A DNA stretch of 64,000 bases from Echinarachnius parma (Eukaryota; Echinodermata; Echinoidea; Clypeasteroida; Echinarachniidae), in contig JBAMJV010003810.1 of assembly GCA_037951105.1 (NCBI GenBank), positions 62,001 through 126,000 of the forward strand. Reading direction: 5' to 3'. Numbering within the stretch: position 1 is the stretch's first letter; each line of letters opens with the position of its first letter. Under the pieces are notes generated by a model, which was not told the DNA's origin, made no database searches, and saw only the letters and a list, made by a program, of their open reading frames with translations. A program made the translations under genes and the position numbers. Positions 20,072 to 31,405 of this stretch are shown in pieces.

Positions 20072-20235
20072 GGAGGTACAGGGGACAGGGGACAGGGATT
20101 CTCGGGAAAGGGGAGGTATACAGGGGACATGGGACAGGGATTCTCGGGAAAGGGGAGGTACAGGGGACAGGGGACAGGGATTCTCGGGAAAGGGGAGGTA
20201 CAGGGGACAGGGGACAGGGATTCTCGGGAAAGGGG
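20072..20235. repeat. Minisatellite, ~40-bp unit, four copies
   Basis: The unit GGTACAGGGGACAGGGGACA + gggattctcgggaaagggga repeats four times with one variant copy. It is G-rich on the plus strand. It lies in an intron between propeptide exons; ORFs through it are repeat artefacts. Confidence 0.9.
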
Positions 20236-20480
20236 GTAGTAGGTATAAACATGGGTAGGGGGAGCCCAGTCTCATATTCTCAACATTGATGGTATACGTA
20301 TAGGCCCATTCTGGATTTCCCCCGCATGGGACAGTGAGGGATGAAATCATTTCGTGACGTTGGTCATTATTTTCACCTCTCGCACCCGCTTTATTTTGCT
20401 TTAAAATGCATTTCCATAGACCCCAGTCAAATTATTTTCTATTTAAAAGTCAGGTGAAGGGTGATTACATAATCACTCAC

Positions 20481-20572
20481 CTTACCCGTTGCGAATGCCC
20501 CCTCCAACATCAATGGGACTTCGACGGACTGAGGCCGGGAGATGGGCTCCTGGTGGAAGGACTTGGCAAGGA
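20481..20572 (-). CDS. ADAM-Ig gene: N-terminal propeptide exon
   Basis: Two bases after tgcag complete a Val codon from the signal-peptide exon. The exon reads LAKSFHQEPISRPQSVEVPL then MLEGAFATGK and ends at AAG|gtgagt. The leading residues complete the signal-peptide region. Assignment rests on matching phase and position. Confidence 0.72.
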
Positions 20573-20929
20573 CTGCAAAGAGAGTGAAACAAAAACAATA
20601 ATACAAGTTGTTTCATTGTTTCATATTATTTACATATCTGAATAATATCTGACCACCAAAAAAACAACAGAAGGGGAAATCCTTAAAACATAAATAAATC
20701 CATAGAATGTGCCCCTAACAAGTCGAGCGCCCCCAATCAGTGTCTATATGCCTCTGCCCAACAATATTATTATGACAGTAAAACAAAATCACCATATCGG
20801 TTGTTGGACGAAAACGTTAATATACTTCTTTGATTATAAAACAATATCCATTTACAGCATGTATATTTTGTGTAAATTGGGTAACTAAACTCTTAGCGAT
20901 GGACTTAGTAGTAAATCGTCAACCGTGTA

Positions 20930-21755
20930 AAACATCTGCATGTATATAAGTGATATAATAATAATAATAATAATAATAAACCATTTTTATATAGCGCATA
21001 ATCACAACAAATAAATTTAAGTCTCTAAGCGCTTTAAAGGATTGAAAATATAAAAATAGAATAACAGACAGGGAGCGAAGAAAAGACAAGGTGAAATGAA
21101 AAATGACAAAACTTTGACATACAGTGTAAAACCTAATCAATTTACAAATTAAACAAATACGTTTTCAAAAGACTCTTAAAATCATTTACTGTGTCAACAT
21201 GCTTGAGATGGCTCGGTAATTTATTCCATAACTCTGCGGCTGCCAGTTGGAAAGATCTCGCACGGTAAAAATTTGTTGATATTATGGGGGTGACTAAAAG
21301 AGATTTTGACTGAGAGCGAAGGTTTCTTGCTGGACAATATTTTGTTTTCAACTGTTGTAAATAAGCAGGGCCTAATTCTTGCAAGCACATGAAAACCAAT
21401 ATTAAAATCTTAAAATCAATTCGCTGCTTAACCGGGAGCCAATGCAATTGTCGTAAGACTGGACTTAAATGCTCATTGAGTCGAGTGCGAGTAACCAACC
21501 TAGCCGCAGAGTTTTGTATTCGTTGCAACTTTTGAATCTCATTATTAGGCAGACCATACAAAATACCATTACAAAAATCAAGCCGAGACATAACGTGGGC
21601 ATGAACAAGCATCTCTGTCGACTTTTTAGAAAGAAAGGGACGAATTGTTCCAATCTTGTACAAGGCAAATGAAGCAGCTTTGCATATTTGATTTACATGA
21701 GTTGACAGTGTCAGATGCTTGTCCAGTCTCACACCAAGGTTTCTAGCATAGCATA
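20930..21755 (-). mobile_element. CR1-like LINE 3' fragment
   Basis: A 196-codon minus-strand frame (21142-21732) holds the typical end of CR1/L2-type reverse transcriptase: SRLDFCNGILYGLP, IQKLQRIQNSAARLV, LHWLPVKQRIDFKI, a SLLVTP block and AAAELWNKLPSHLK. The 3' end reads AGCGCTATATAAA-like and finishes in (ATT)n (20953-20984). A related copy is at 44085-44670. Confidence 0.93.
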
Positions 21756-21759
21756 ATAT

Positions 21760-24700
21760 AGATTAGAAGGAATCTTTTTTTCTTATAGGGTCTATCATCA
21801 GACACAAAAACAATGACATTGATGTGCAATAACATGTTGTCCCATGCATCCATCCTCATAAATTACCCCAAGTCCCCTTTAACCCGAGGCATGATATCTC
21901 ACGGCCTGAGAAATCAACAGTTAAGTCACATGATGGAAACCACCCCCGCTATTCTGTCGACTACCGCATTTTAAAAATACAAATATGTTGGCCTATTTAA
22001 CGTTTTGTTGTACCATGTTCGCCTATATACGTACATCAGCAATAACAACACCGATCATATTGTTGATGACGATAAAATGAATTAAATGGACATTATTATT
22101 ATAGTAATGACAATTGAAATGATAATAACAGAACTAGTCGTCACAACAAAATAGTATATTATATTTATTATGATATGTATTTCAAAGCGACATGAGCGAG
22201 AGTGCTGCATCCCATTTCTTTTTTTGTATTAGGGGGGCGAGGGAGGAGGGGTGGGGCCTAATGGGAGTTAGGGGGTCACCCCATACCTTTCTCTAGGACA
22301 GAATATAGGAGAATATCAACAAACAAGTTTTTTATTATTAATTATACTATTTTACGGGATGCATTTTCTTTCTTGCCAGAACTGAGATAATTCAAATTAT
22401 TTTCATTGGCCTCTCAACTGGAACAAAAGACAAACAATATTGTCCCATCTTCTCTGATTATCCGGATCTGCCCCTTTATGTCTCCATGGTAACGTGAATC
22501 CTGGCTACGCGCCCCCGATTATGATAATCAAAAGTGATGGAAAACATCCCACCGCGCTTTGTGGTGGTGAATCTAAATGTTAAAACACCCACTTAAAAGT
22601 AGAAAAGATGCATTCAACCCCAAGAGAACACTGTGCAGTGACAGTTCCTCTAAATCTACTCCTAGAAGGCAGTTTCAAGGGTTGGGGCGAGAGTGCAGCG
22701 CCCCCTTTTTTCTGGGGGGGGGGGGTGGCTATAGATAGATTGTTAAAATGTTTTAAGTTGGTTAATCACATTCCTTTCCTTGAGGCAAAATGTTGATATA
22801 GTTTTGCTAGCCTACCAAAACAGTATTCTGGTCCCGTCTCTTATCTGGATCCGCCCATACTTGAAAATATCTCCATGAAAACAGAAACCCTGGCTTTGTG
22901 TCCTCGATAATATAATCCATTCTGATTTAAAACATCCCCTCAATTTTTCATGGATAAGAATCCAAATGTTATGGTTTCAATTGTGAGTTAAACGGTATCT
23001 GCTGAATATAATATGATGCATTTACCAAGCTTTGGGCATTTTGTCGCCTTATTTTCATCACTTCTAAACATCTGGACGTTTTAAAAAAGATATAAAGCAT
23101 GCATTGGGAAATTCATAAGGTCGTGGAAGGTTGTGGGTAGGTGTCTGGTTGCTTTTAAAGTGACTTTACTGTTTGAATTGTGCTATAAAAATTGAATGCA
23201 TCTGGTCATATTATAGATATATCACTTTTAAATCGGAAACTGCATAATATAAAACAATGGGGATGATGGAATATAAAAGACTTAGTAATGCAAATAGACG
23301 TTTCGCATCCTGATGTTCTTCATATGGAAGAAGGATTTAAGGATTGAGAAGACTGGTGGTAACGAAATATAATGTTCTGTCTTTTGTGTTATATATAGAC
23401 TAGAAACACCACGCTCATACATTTTGATATTTGACATTTTTAATAATCTATTCTTAGTTACAGTCAATAAAACTGGGAGCCAATATTTTGTCGAGGTACG
23501 CAAATAATATACGCTCATCTTCATGCTGATATCCAAAATGGTATCCCGTTATCTTTCATACAAATGATAAATGAAGTGTAATGATACCATGCTAGGAGGA
23601 TAAAAACTCTTACATCATTCACGGTATGATTTGCCAGTACAACTGTGAGTATACAAGGAGGTCAGAATGATACCATCGTAGTTTTATCCAATAAACCACC
23701 TTCTTCTCTAATCACAAAACCGATATTTCGCGCACTTGGCACGGTGACAAACTCCAACACCGTTCAACAGATTCAAGCTGCGATATTTCATAAACTCTCT
23801 CGCCTTCCGGTTGCACTATTAATATTCTCACCTGCGTTAAGTGCTCCCATCTATGATTCTTTATGATTAACCATCTATTTACAATCAGCGCATGACCCTT
23901 TCATGACACCATATACCAGGAGGGTTAATTATAAGTATGGGAACGTGCATACTGGATTAAAGGGGGTGCTGATGTAAGCACATAGGCTTGTATATGATCT
24001 TCGACAGGTGAGCGGAAGAGATCAAGTTCAAATAAGGGATAATCGGCCACGCCCAGAATATGCCTTTATACTGTGACCATAATAGGATAAGCAAGTTCGA
24101 AGAATGACAAAACTCATATCTAAAAGATGAGAGTAAATTGCAATGGGAATTCTGAATGGAATTTCGCACCTGGTGAGTAAAATAAACACGATCAAGTCAT
24201 CTCAAAATCACGAACAGCATGAGGCTAAATGTCGGCCACCTCCTCCAATTTGTAAGCAGTATGTGGCTAAATATCGACCACCTCCATCTAATTGTGAGCA
24301 GCTTGAGACTAAAATAAAACCGGATTCATCTTCACAATATCACTACGATGTATAGACCAATCCGATTTCAATTGTCAATTTGTCAAGTTGTAGGAAACCC
24401 GCAGGTAATCGTGAACTTAGAACTACATTCGAGCTTTCACACACTCGAAGTGTGAACGCACTGTTTGACAATATGCATAATAATTGTATATAAACATGGT
24501 CCGATTTCAATTTTAAAGATGTTCCCTAAACAAACCCGAAAATACTAATTTGATTATTTATGAATAAGTAAATTATGTTCAATGCCTATGTGAAAATATG
24601 ACATTAAATGTACGTTCAAGTATATCTGAACAAATCACATTTTAACGTTGACATTTCAGAGTATAGATTTATCGGGCCAAATTTGTATTGGAGCTAAGTT

Positions 24701-25660
24701 GTTGGTCGTTCATTCACTTATATTGTATTTGACAGAAATTGGCAGATACTTCAACATTACATATGACAGGAGCGCTTCATAATAATCGCAAAATGCTGTT
24801 CTCACTTCCTTTTTTGTTATACATGTATTTCTTTCACATTATACAATAACATATACCTCATCTGCTTCTCTTGCTTCTTGGAGGAAATTGGACATTACCA
24901 CTTTCCATCCTCTTTAAATGAACATTTTACAACTTCCCAATTTTCCTAATTTATAAACAAAATTGATGAAGCCTGCAGCAACAATTCTTCCTTCCCTTGC
25001 TTTATTTAGTTACAGTTCACAAATAAATCTGTTTCCAAAATAAATGTTGACTGATTTACAGTCTTCATATACATGAAATGAAATGTCATAGCAATTTCGA
25101 CAGTATTATGCATTTACTTAAAATTAAAGGGGCCACGTGGGCACATTTGTAGGTGCCTGAAATTGATTTTGCTGATTTTGTTTCCATTTTCTCCACAGGC
25201 TTGATATATTTAGTTGACTCGTTTTAAACAAACAACATGGTAATGATATCTTTATAAAATACGAAAATACGAAAAGGTTACATACTAAATGAAATTAGCG
25301 CCGGAGTACTCTGACAGAGTGACAGACCATACAATTTGTTCACGCAAACTGGGGAGGGGGCAGGGACACACTCTTGTCTCTGAGGGGCATGTGGAGGGTG
25401 AAAATACAGTTTGCGCCCCCTCCCCTCTCCAAATGTCCTCACCCATATAATTATAGATGGCATAGGTAGCTAGAGCAGGGCTGCCTTTGTCTGCAAGGGG
25501 TATTTGGAGTGGAAATTCGCCCCCTCCCTTATTATGATTGTTTGCGACCGCCCCCTGCCCACTACTTCCGGTCAGCTCTGGGTATTTTAGTAAAATCATG
25601 CAAAGTGTAGAGAAAACTAATGTATCGCTGGCGCTGCAAAGTGTTACTCATAGTCGACTT
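21760..25660. other. ADAM-Ig intron, no gene recognised
   Basis: This stretch between the signal-peptide exon and the CR1 fragment holds G-rich tracts (22230-22260, 22717-22727) and unclassified AT-rich DNA. Short ORFs on both strands lack recognisable motifs or matching splice sites. Confidence 0.5.
24205..24330 (+). repeat. Three degenerate 42-bp repeats (14-residue period)
   Basis: Units begin cagcatgaggctaaatg, cagtatgtggctaaata and cagcttgagactaaaat. In the plus-strand frame they read QHEAKCRPPPPICK, QYVAKYRPPPSNCE and QLETKIKPDSSS. The frame is only 70 codons long and no gene context supports it. Confidence 0.4.
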
Positions 25661-25662
25661 AC

Positions 25663-25735
25663 CTGTGACTACAAGGCACGTGAGACAAACGACCGTGTGG
25701 TGAAAGGTCGACTCCATCATCGTTGCTGGTGTCAT
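25663..25735 (-). CDS. ADAM-Ig gene: start codon and signal-peptide exon
   Basis: The ATG at 25735 follows an in-frame TAA by two codons (TAA GGA ATG). A second ATG pair at 25720 has A at -3 and may be used instead. The exon reads MMESTFHHTVVCLTCLVVT after the inner start: a short polar head and hydrophobic core typical of a secretory signal. It ends phase 1 at gtaagt, matching the 20481 exon. An acceptor (tatcgtctttctag) at about 25791 suggests an upstream 5'UTR exon. Confidence 0.8.
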
Positions 25736-26946
25736 TCCTTAGATCATCTTACCACAGAGTTGAGAGGTTTACGATCACGCTGGCTCAGTCTAGAAAGACG
25801 ATACAAGATAATACAGAAAAGGAGATGATCTTTTTAATGGTGGTTGAGATTTTCTATAAATAGCGTGTGACTACCCCTCCTTGAGCTAAGTCTCTAAAAC
25901 TCAGTAGCCACATTTTGCATAATGTGCAGTAATGCAGTGATTATACGTCTCAGCTGAGATATAGACCTGCAAGAAATTCATGTATATATTTTAAACAAAT
26001 GTAGTTTGTTTCTGAAATCTGACAACATATAGCTTGCCCGATATATGCCCGACATACATTGCATAGAGAGAATGAAAGCCAAATTCCAAATAAATTGAGG
26101 TGTGTATATAAATAGGGACGTCTCATCTCAAATGGTCATATAAGAATTGAAGGAAGAACCATTGAAAATGAATACTGTACACAACTCTAGGAAAATTGTG
26201 TTGTACATGGAGATACATCGTGTAAATACAGTGTGAATTATACATTTAAATAATAACAGAGAGAAGGTGTGTATAGAATGATGCTCTCAGAGAACATTCA
26301 AGTGTATGTTAGCATCCACACAGTATTCAAGAGCGCGGCTTAACCTTTTAAAAATATTATGCAAATACCCATATTCACATCACGGTACCACATCTCCTTT
26401 TTCGGCAAAGAGCATTTGGCCAACCATCCTAAGGCGCTATGCATTAACATTCATGAAAACATCATGACTATTAACATTCAAGAGGAAACAACTCTTGGCA
26501 TCCAAAGCAACCTTCATTACCATGGTGTCACCATGTCCCTTTTCGGCAAATCGAATTTCAAATGACCTTCATCCCAGAAATCAACGAGTTTCAAGAACAG
26601 TCATTGTAAAGGAAGCTATTATTCAGCAATTTATTCCCGATTTGAATTTAAAATTTGGATCAACACATAATGTATAACATGTTTCGTATTATCATCTTGT
26701 AAACTATAGCATGCCCTCACAGACTATTATTTATATTATCCAGACAGGGACCTTATTTCTGTGATATGATACTCCCATCACTTTGTCGGGTAACCAAATG
26801 ACCAAAGACTGGTTTAGACTTCGTGTCTATGCAATAGAAGTACAAAAATAGTATAATAAAGTAAATAATAATGGTTGGAAACCAAAATTATATTATCAGA
26901 CATTAATTACAAGGTGTCTATGTGTCCTGGACCCCATGGAAGACCT

Positions 26947-27179
26947 GGGTCCCGTTGCAGAAAGAGATGCAGTCGATTGCAAAGTTGCAATTAATTGCAA
27001 GTCAGAAAATTTGCGCATTTGAACCAATCAGATGTGCGCATTTGGTCACATGATCGGACTTACAATTAATTGCAACTTTTTTTTTTTTTTTTTTGTGTTT
27101 TTATTGAACAGAATAACATATGTATAACAATTAATTGCAACTTTACAATCGATTGCATCTCTTACTGCAACGGGGCCCA
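26947..27179. mobile_element. MITE with TIRs around ATCGATTGCA/TGCAATTAATTGCA
   Basis: Left arm GGTCCCGTTGCAGAAAGAGA ... TTGCAATTAATTGCAAGT is mirrored by CAATTAATTGCAACTTTACA ... CTGCAACGGGGCC. The interior has a poly-T run. A fragment (gcaactttacaatcgattt) recurs at about 35780. Confidence 0.75.
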
Positions 27180-30100
27180 TGTGTGTCATGTTGGGAAACC
27201 TGGAAATGGGCCATCCAGTCGTTGTTATAAATGTATACTTGTATGTATATTATTTGTTGTATTTTTTTTTATAACGGAGAATACAAAATCAATCAATCAG
27301 TCAATCACCCCATGTTCCTTGTAACCTGACGGTTATTTTTGTATTTTTTTTGGTTGCATGTGGATGGCAATAATTGTAATTTACTGGTTGTCATGTGCAA
27401 TATGTAACATTAAGTCCAATTAAGTATCCGTTTGCTTATCTTTACATATGCAGGATATAATGTGGGAATTTCATGGAAAACGGATTGATTTTGGCTTAGA
27501 TACAAGCAGAAATGTTATTAAAGGAAAAAAAAGAAGTTATACTAGCTTCGGAAAAGGGTTATGCAAACATTGGCAATTTCATACCTTGATAAGACTAGTT
27601 TCGCTAAAACTGTTGAATTACCAGGCCTTGGGAATATATATACATACACGAATGACTATTGACATTTCACCTCCGGTTTGTACAGTTTTGCAATACGCCA
27701 TCCAAAATTGTAACATACTAGAAGATGTAAAAGGTAAGAATCCGACGATCTGGTTTTTATTACTTGCTAAGGAAATAAGTATGGGAAACTCTCTTTAAAC
27801 GTGTAGATTATCCTGTATGACAATCGTATGGAAATGCGCATTTTCCTCATAGAGTAATCTAAAACTCTTTACACCCACTTGCCCTACCCTGTATTACTGA
27901 AGAAGTTGTTCGCCGAGTTTTCTGTTCTTATCAAAGTTATAGAGGTGTGCATATAAAAAGCGGGGACATTATTGTGGAAACATAGGCAAAGTTCAAAGGG
28001 ATATCTTTTCCCCGCACCCCCCCCCCCCCCCCCCCGACACATGCACTAGCCGTTGGGGAAACACAAAATGCTTTGGGGGAGGGGGAATGCCCCCCTTCCC
28101 CCTCCCCCGTCCTTGGGTATGACCCTAGCTACACCAGGGGAAACAGGAGAACAAGGCTGTACAGGATGCATCTGTCATCTCGATTATGACTTGGGGCCGT
28201 GATCGATGATGTCCTGAATATGAAACATCCGAACTGTGTTTGGCGGAGGGACATATTAATGACTGACAGCCCGTCGTTGTTTGTAGTGCCTCCTCCCCAC
28301 CCTCAATACATAATGAGCACCACATCAGAACTAAAGGCATCGTTATTGACGTGATGATAATGATGATGCTGATGACGAAAAGGAGGAGTGGGAGGAGGAG
28401 GAAGAGGAAGAGGAAGAGGAAGAGGAAGAGGAAGAGGAGGAGGAGTAGGAGGAGTAGGAGGAGTAGGAGGAGGAGGAGGAGGAGGAGGAGGAGGAGGAGG
28501 AGGAGGAGGAGGAGGAGGAGGAGGAGGAGGAGGAAGAGGAGGAGAAGGACGACAATGGCAATAATCTGGTTTTACGCCTTCCAAAGGATGATGGGCAGAG
28601 AGATAATATTATCAGTGATTTGCAGTTCTTTAATTGCTTGTGGTTCCTATCGTACATGTGGATCTAATTAGTAAATTCATTACGAACAAATCACATAATT
28701 TATTTAATCTAATAATCTGTTTGCCCTATTGGTCTTTCATAGATATAAGATTTTAAAGATATCATTAACATGGTGTATGAACCATGTGCGTTCCACCACC
28801 CTATTTCGTAATCTTCATTATCATTATTATTAAAATAATTAGGTTTTGACCAGTTACAATGTGGGCGTTCCATGTGATGATAAAGGAAAGTGTTGAATCT
28901 GCATGGACCATATCAACTCGAACCTCGTACATATTTGCACAAAGGCACATCAATATATTATAAACCTCTAGATGACTCGTAACAAAAAAATCCCCCTCAA
29001 GACATACTAAAATTGAGGCGAGTATACAGTTGCCATTTTTGGTCCGAAACAAAAACATCAATTTGTGAAAATAGATGAGTATATCCATGAGACCATGACC
29101 TAGTCTTGGGCACAATATGAATCAGCAATCAGGAAAATTGGGTGGCACTAATCAGAATGAACCGGGACCGATCACTCGCCAAAATGGTAGGTATCAGTTT
29201 TCGGAATTCCGAGACGCGTTGTCGATGTTTGTTGACCTGGATGATTCGGGTTCAACGCCTTCCAAATGTCCATGCAATCCTCTGCATTAACCCTCACAGT
29301 ATCAGGGCACGTTGTGCCATTCCATAGTTTGGTAGTTAGAGGGTTAACTGTCTTGTTTCTCACTATTATTGCAGGCCTGAATAAGCAGTATGATCAAGGA
29401 TGTATTAGAAAGACTACCTCCTTGGTATAATATTATCTCGCGACATTTTTGTAACAGACCTCCCTGCTTTGGATGATTCGGGTTCAACGCCTCCTTCCTC
29501 CCGTCTCCCGTTCCATCTTCTTCAGTAACGTATCATGCATGGTCAACCCAGACTCTGATATCATGTACAAGGATAGTGCAAGAAATTGGGTAATATTATG
29601 CAAGACCCGGAGATTGAAGGATAGTACAAGGTTACAACTTTCAAATGATTGGTGACTACTGACTTGGTGTGCCAAAAATAGAAGTGATATCATGCATACT
29701 TAGTTTGTATTTGTTTTAGTTTCTTACTGAGCGAAGGGGAAAGTGAACATGGCGGGTCGGGAGGGGGGCAAGGTTACAAGAGGGGTAACTTTGTAGTCTT
29801 CAGGAGTAAGTCATGACCAGTACACCCTGATACGGGTATACATTCTTTCTAAAAGAAGCTATGATACCATAGACTTACTAGCACTGAGTAGGTATGTGGA
29901 TAGACCAAACATCATATCCAGCTCGCGGCAATTGCGGCATACCTCCCCGCCTCCCCTTTTGAAACTCGAGCCTTCCAGGGTCCTAAAACAAAAGTGCCGA
30001 AAAATATCCTCCGGGTATAGTGATGATATGTTTTCCACCATCATTATCATACTTACATTTTGTTATGTTTCAGTACGTCGAGGTCAACATTGTGTCACAT

Positions 30101-30319
30101 TATTGATAGCAGAGTATAGCAATATTTAAAGTCCTTCGTGTACCAAATTTGGCACATAATGCATTAGCCCTAGGCCGTACGTCTACTAAATGTAGCGAAA
30201 GCTACAGAAAGGGGCCAGTCCTCTGGTAACTCGTGTGGTTAACTTTCCCTTCTCCAATCTATAAATGCCGAGCGCCTGGCTAGAAGGCAGAAGGTACCAT
30301 TTTTAAAAGTCTTTGGTAT
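27180..30319. other. Intergenic, low-complexity and unclassified DNA
   Basis: Contains a poly-C run (28018-28035) and the purine microsatellite listed separately. The 116-codon ORF at 27448-27798 has no recognisable motif or splice context and is not called. No RNA gene was seen. Confidence 0.5.
28378..28545. repeat. (GGA)n/(GAGGAA)n purine microsatellite
   Basis: About 165 bp of GAG/GAA triplets, with an almost pure (GGA)n core at 28464-28532. Poly-Arg, poly-Ser and poly-Pro ORFs through it are artefacts. Mirror-repeat purine DNA of this kind can form triplex (H-DNA) in vitro. Confidence 0.95.
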
Positions 30320-30396
30320 GACCCAGTCTGGGTTCGAACCCAGGACCTCCCGTGCATGAGGCGGACACTCTAACCGCTCAGCCACAATGCTCGGTC
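30320..30396 (-). mobile_element. tRNA-derived SINE head
   Basis: On the minus strand it has a clear A box (TGGCTGAGCGG) and B box (GGTTCGAACCC), and a perfect 5-bp T-arm (CTGGG/CCCAG). The 5' end cannot be folded into a normal D-arm with correct spacing, so a functional tRNA is unlikely. Confidence 0.6.
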
Positions 30397-30775
30397 TAGC
30401 AATATACTCGGGGTATATCAATTTAGTATCATTCTATTCCTTTTATTTCTGTGCCCCCGTGTGTATCGGTTTTGTGAAATTTCGAACGGCTCTATTGTCT
30501 AGATCTATTTTTGTTTACACTGTCCAATAAACTATAAACTTTGTCAGAAAGTAATCGCATCACAAGACCCTACGAAGAATATGATATAAAAATAAATAAA
30601 CAACGCAGTACCATAAACTTTCAAAATAATGTTCAAACCCCGTTCAAACCTAGGACATGAGCATTCAGTCATAAAAAAGAATCGCCATCAACACCAGGAG
30701 CGAATGACAAAGTCTGAGCTCTACAGACATGAAAGATGATTTAATCTTCTCTTGTCGATTATATCAATATTGTTA

Positions 30776-30880
30776 TCACCCTCTGAATAATTGGATCTTC
30801 ATCAGATAAGATAAAGACAGAATAACAGCAAAAAATATTACAGTTTTGTCTACATCCGCCACATTTCCAGCTAGCTCCAT
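30776..30880 (-). CDS. Candidate small ORF with a membrane segment (or 5'UTR of an upstream ADAM-Ig exon)
   Basis: Thirty-four codons: MELAGNVADVDKTVIFFAVI, a further short hydrophobic stretch, then KIQLFRG and TGA. The acidic head plus ~15 hydrophobic residues could be a single-pass membrane micropeptide. It starts about 48 bp after an X-box/CCAAT pair, as expected just downstream of a promoter. However, a gtgagt donor overlaps the bases before the ATG, so the transcript may instead splice from here, possibly to the acceptor at 25791 of the ADAM-Ig gene. Not recognised as a known family. Confidence 0.25.
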   Translation of the reverse strand: MELAGNVADVDKTVIFFAVILSLSYLMKIQLFRG

Positions 30881-30927
30881 TACTCACTGACGGTCGCCGA
30901 CAGAAGCAGAGAAAATAAGAAGCATTG

Positions 30928-30941
30928 GTTACTATAGCAAC
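30928..30941 (-). promoter_or_regulatory. Palindromic RFX X-box next to a CCAAT box
   Basis: GTTACTATAGCAAC (minus: GTTGCTATAGTAAC) matches the RFX half-sites GTTxCx / xGxAAC with a 2-bp centre. On the minus strand it runs directly into AACCAATG, an NF-Y (CCAAT) box. X-box plus CCAAT is typical of promoters of ciliary and related genes; function here is inferred. Confidence 0.45.
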
Positions 30942-31284
30942 GGCTGACTACATTTCTGAAAGGATGAAGCTTAGACTTAGTAATCAAGCGCAAAACTTGA
31001 AACGGAAATTATGATGTGTGTCAAATTACTCCGTTCCTATCGGCACAATGACGATGAGTGATATTTTCATCTGATTACAAATCCATAAAACAGTATTTTT
31101 GTAGACAATAATAATGGTATTGTTATGGGTTATACGTATAATATTGCTCTTCACCGTTATTTCTTTTTTTTAGATAGTAAACCAAATAAAAAGCAATCAT
31201 ATAACATGAATATATAAATTTACAAACCAAGCATGAATACAAATATATATATATATATATAGAACAACATTAACTTTATCGTTA

Positions 31285-31405
31285 ATAATATCGCTAATGA
31301 TATTCGTTTGTCTCGCAATGTATGGTCAACAAGGAATCTAAAGATCGCGACGTTTCGTGCGCCGCTGCAACACTTCGTCAGGTGATACAAATATGCTGTA
31401 AGCAA
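31285..31405. mobile_element. Partial copy of the CCAAT-rich TIR element at 2970-3572
   Basis: From the terminus AATAATATCGCTAATGATAT through gcgacgtttcgtgcgccgct it matches, in inverse orientation, the right end of the element at 2970-3572. The CCAAT-rich interior is not present. Confidence 0.7.

Larger units (their letters stand above)
3621..25735 (-). other. Gene span: ADAM-family pseudo-protease fused to L1-type Ig domains (minus strand, 3' end outside window)
   Basis: At least fifteen exons join in compatible phase from a signal-peptide exon (25663-25735) to the last visible exon (3621). Predicted order: signal peptide; ADAM propeptide with its Asn-Cys-x-Tyr-His-Gly block; furin-like Arg-rich site; metalloprotease domain starting KYLELYIVHDYN; zinc motif HSIGHNIGLRHD; start of a disintegrin domain (CGNG..EE.EECDCG); Ser/Thr/Pro/Glu-rich linker; four Ig domains. 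Ordinary ADAMs instead continue into complete disintegrin, Cys-rich and EGF-like regions and a membrane segment. Ig1-Ig3 have the cysteine spacing and motifs (CNPP.S.PPPLISW) of the L1CAM/neurofascin/contactin group. The Glu to Ser change predicts no proteolysis, so an adhesion or receptor role outside the cell is inferred. One or more propeptide exons between 20.4 and 15.6 kb are unresolved, and any membrane anchor lies off the left edge. Confidence 0.88.

Noticed and set aside
27448-27798. 116-codon plus-strand ORF
   Set aside because: No recognisable domain, AT-rich random-like composition, no splice or promoter support.
28303-28671. ORFs of 93-106 codons on both strands (poly-Pro, poly-Ser, poly-Arg)
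   Set aside because: They are translations of a (GGA)n microsatellite in different frames.
30320-30396. Functional tRNA gene
   Set aside because: A and B boxes and T-arm are good, but the acceptor/D-arm geometry does not fold correctly; a SINE head explains it better.
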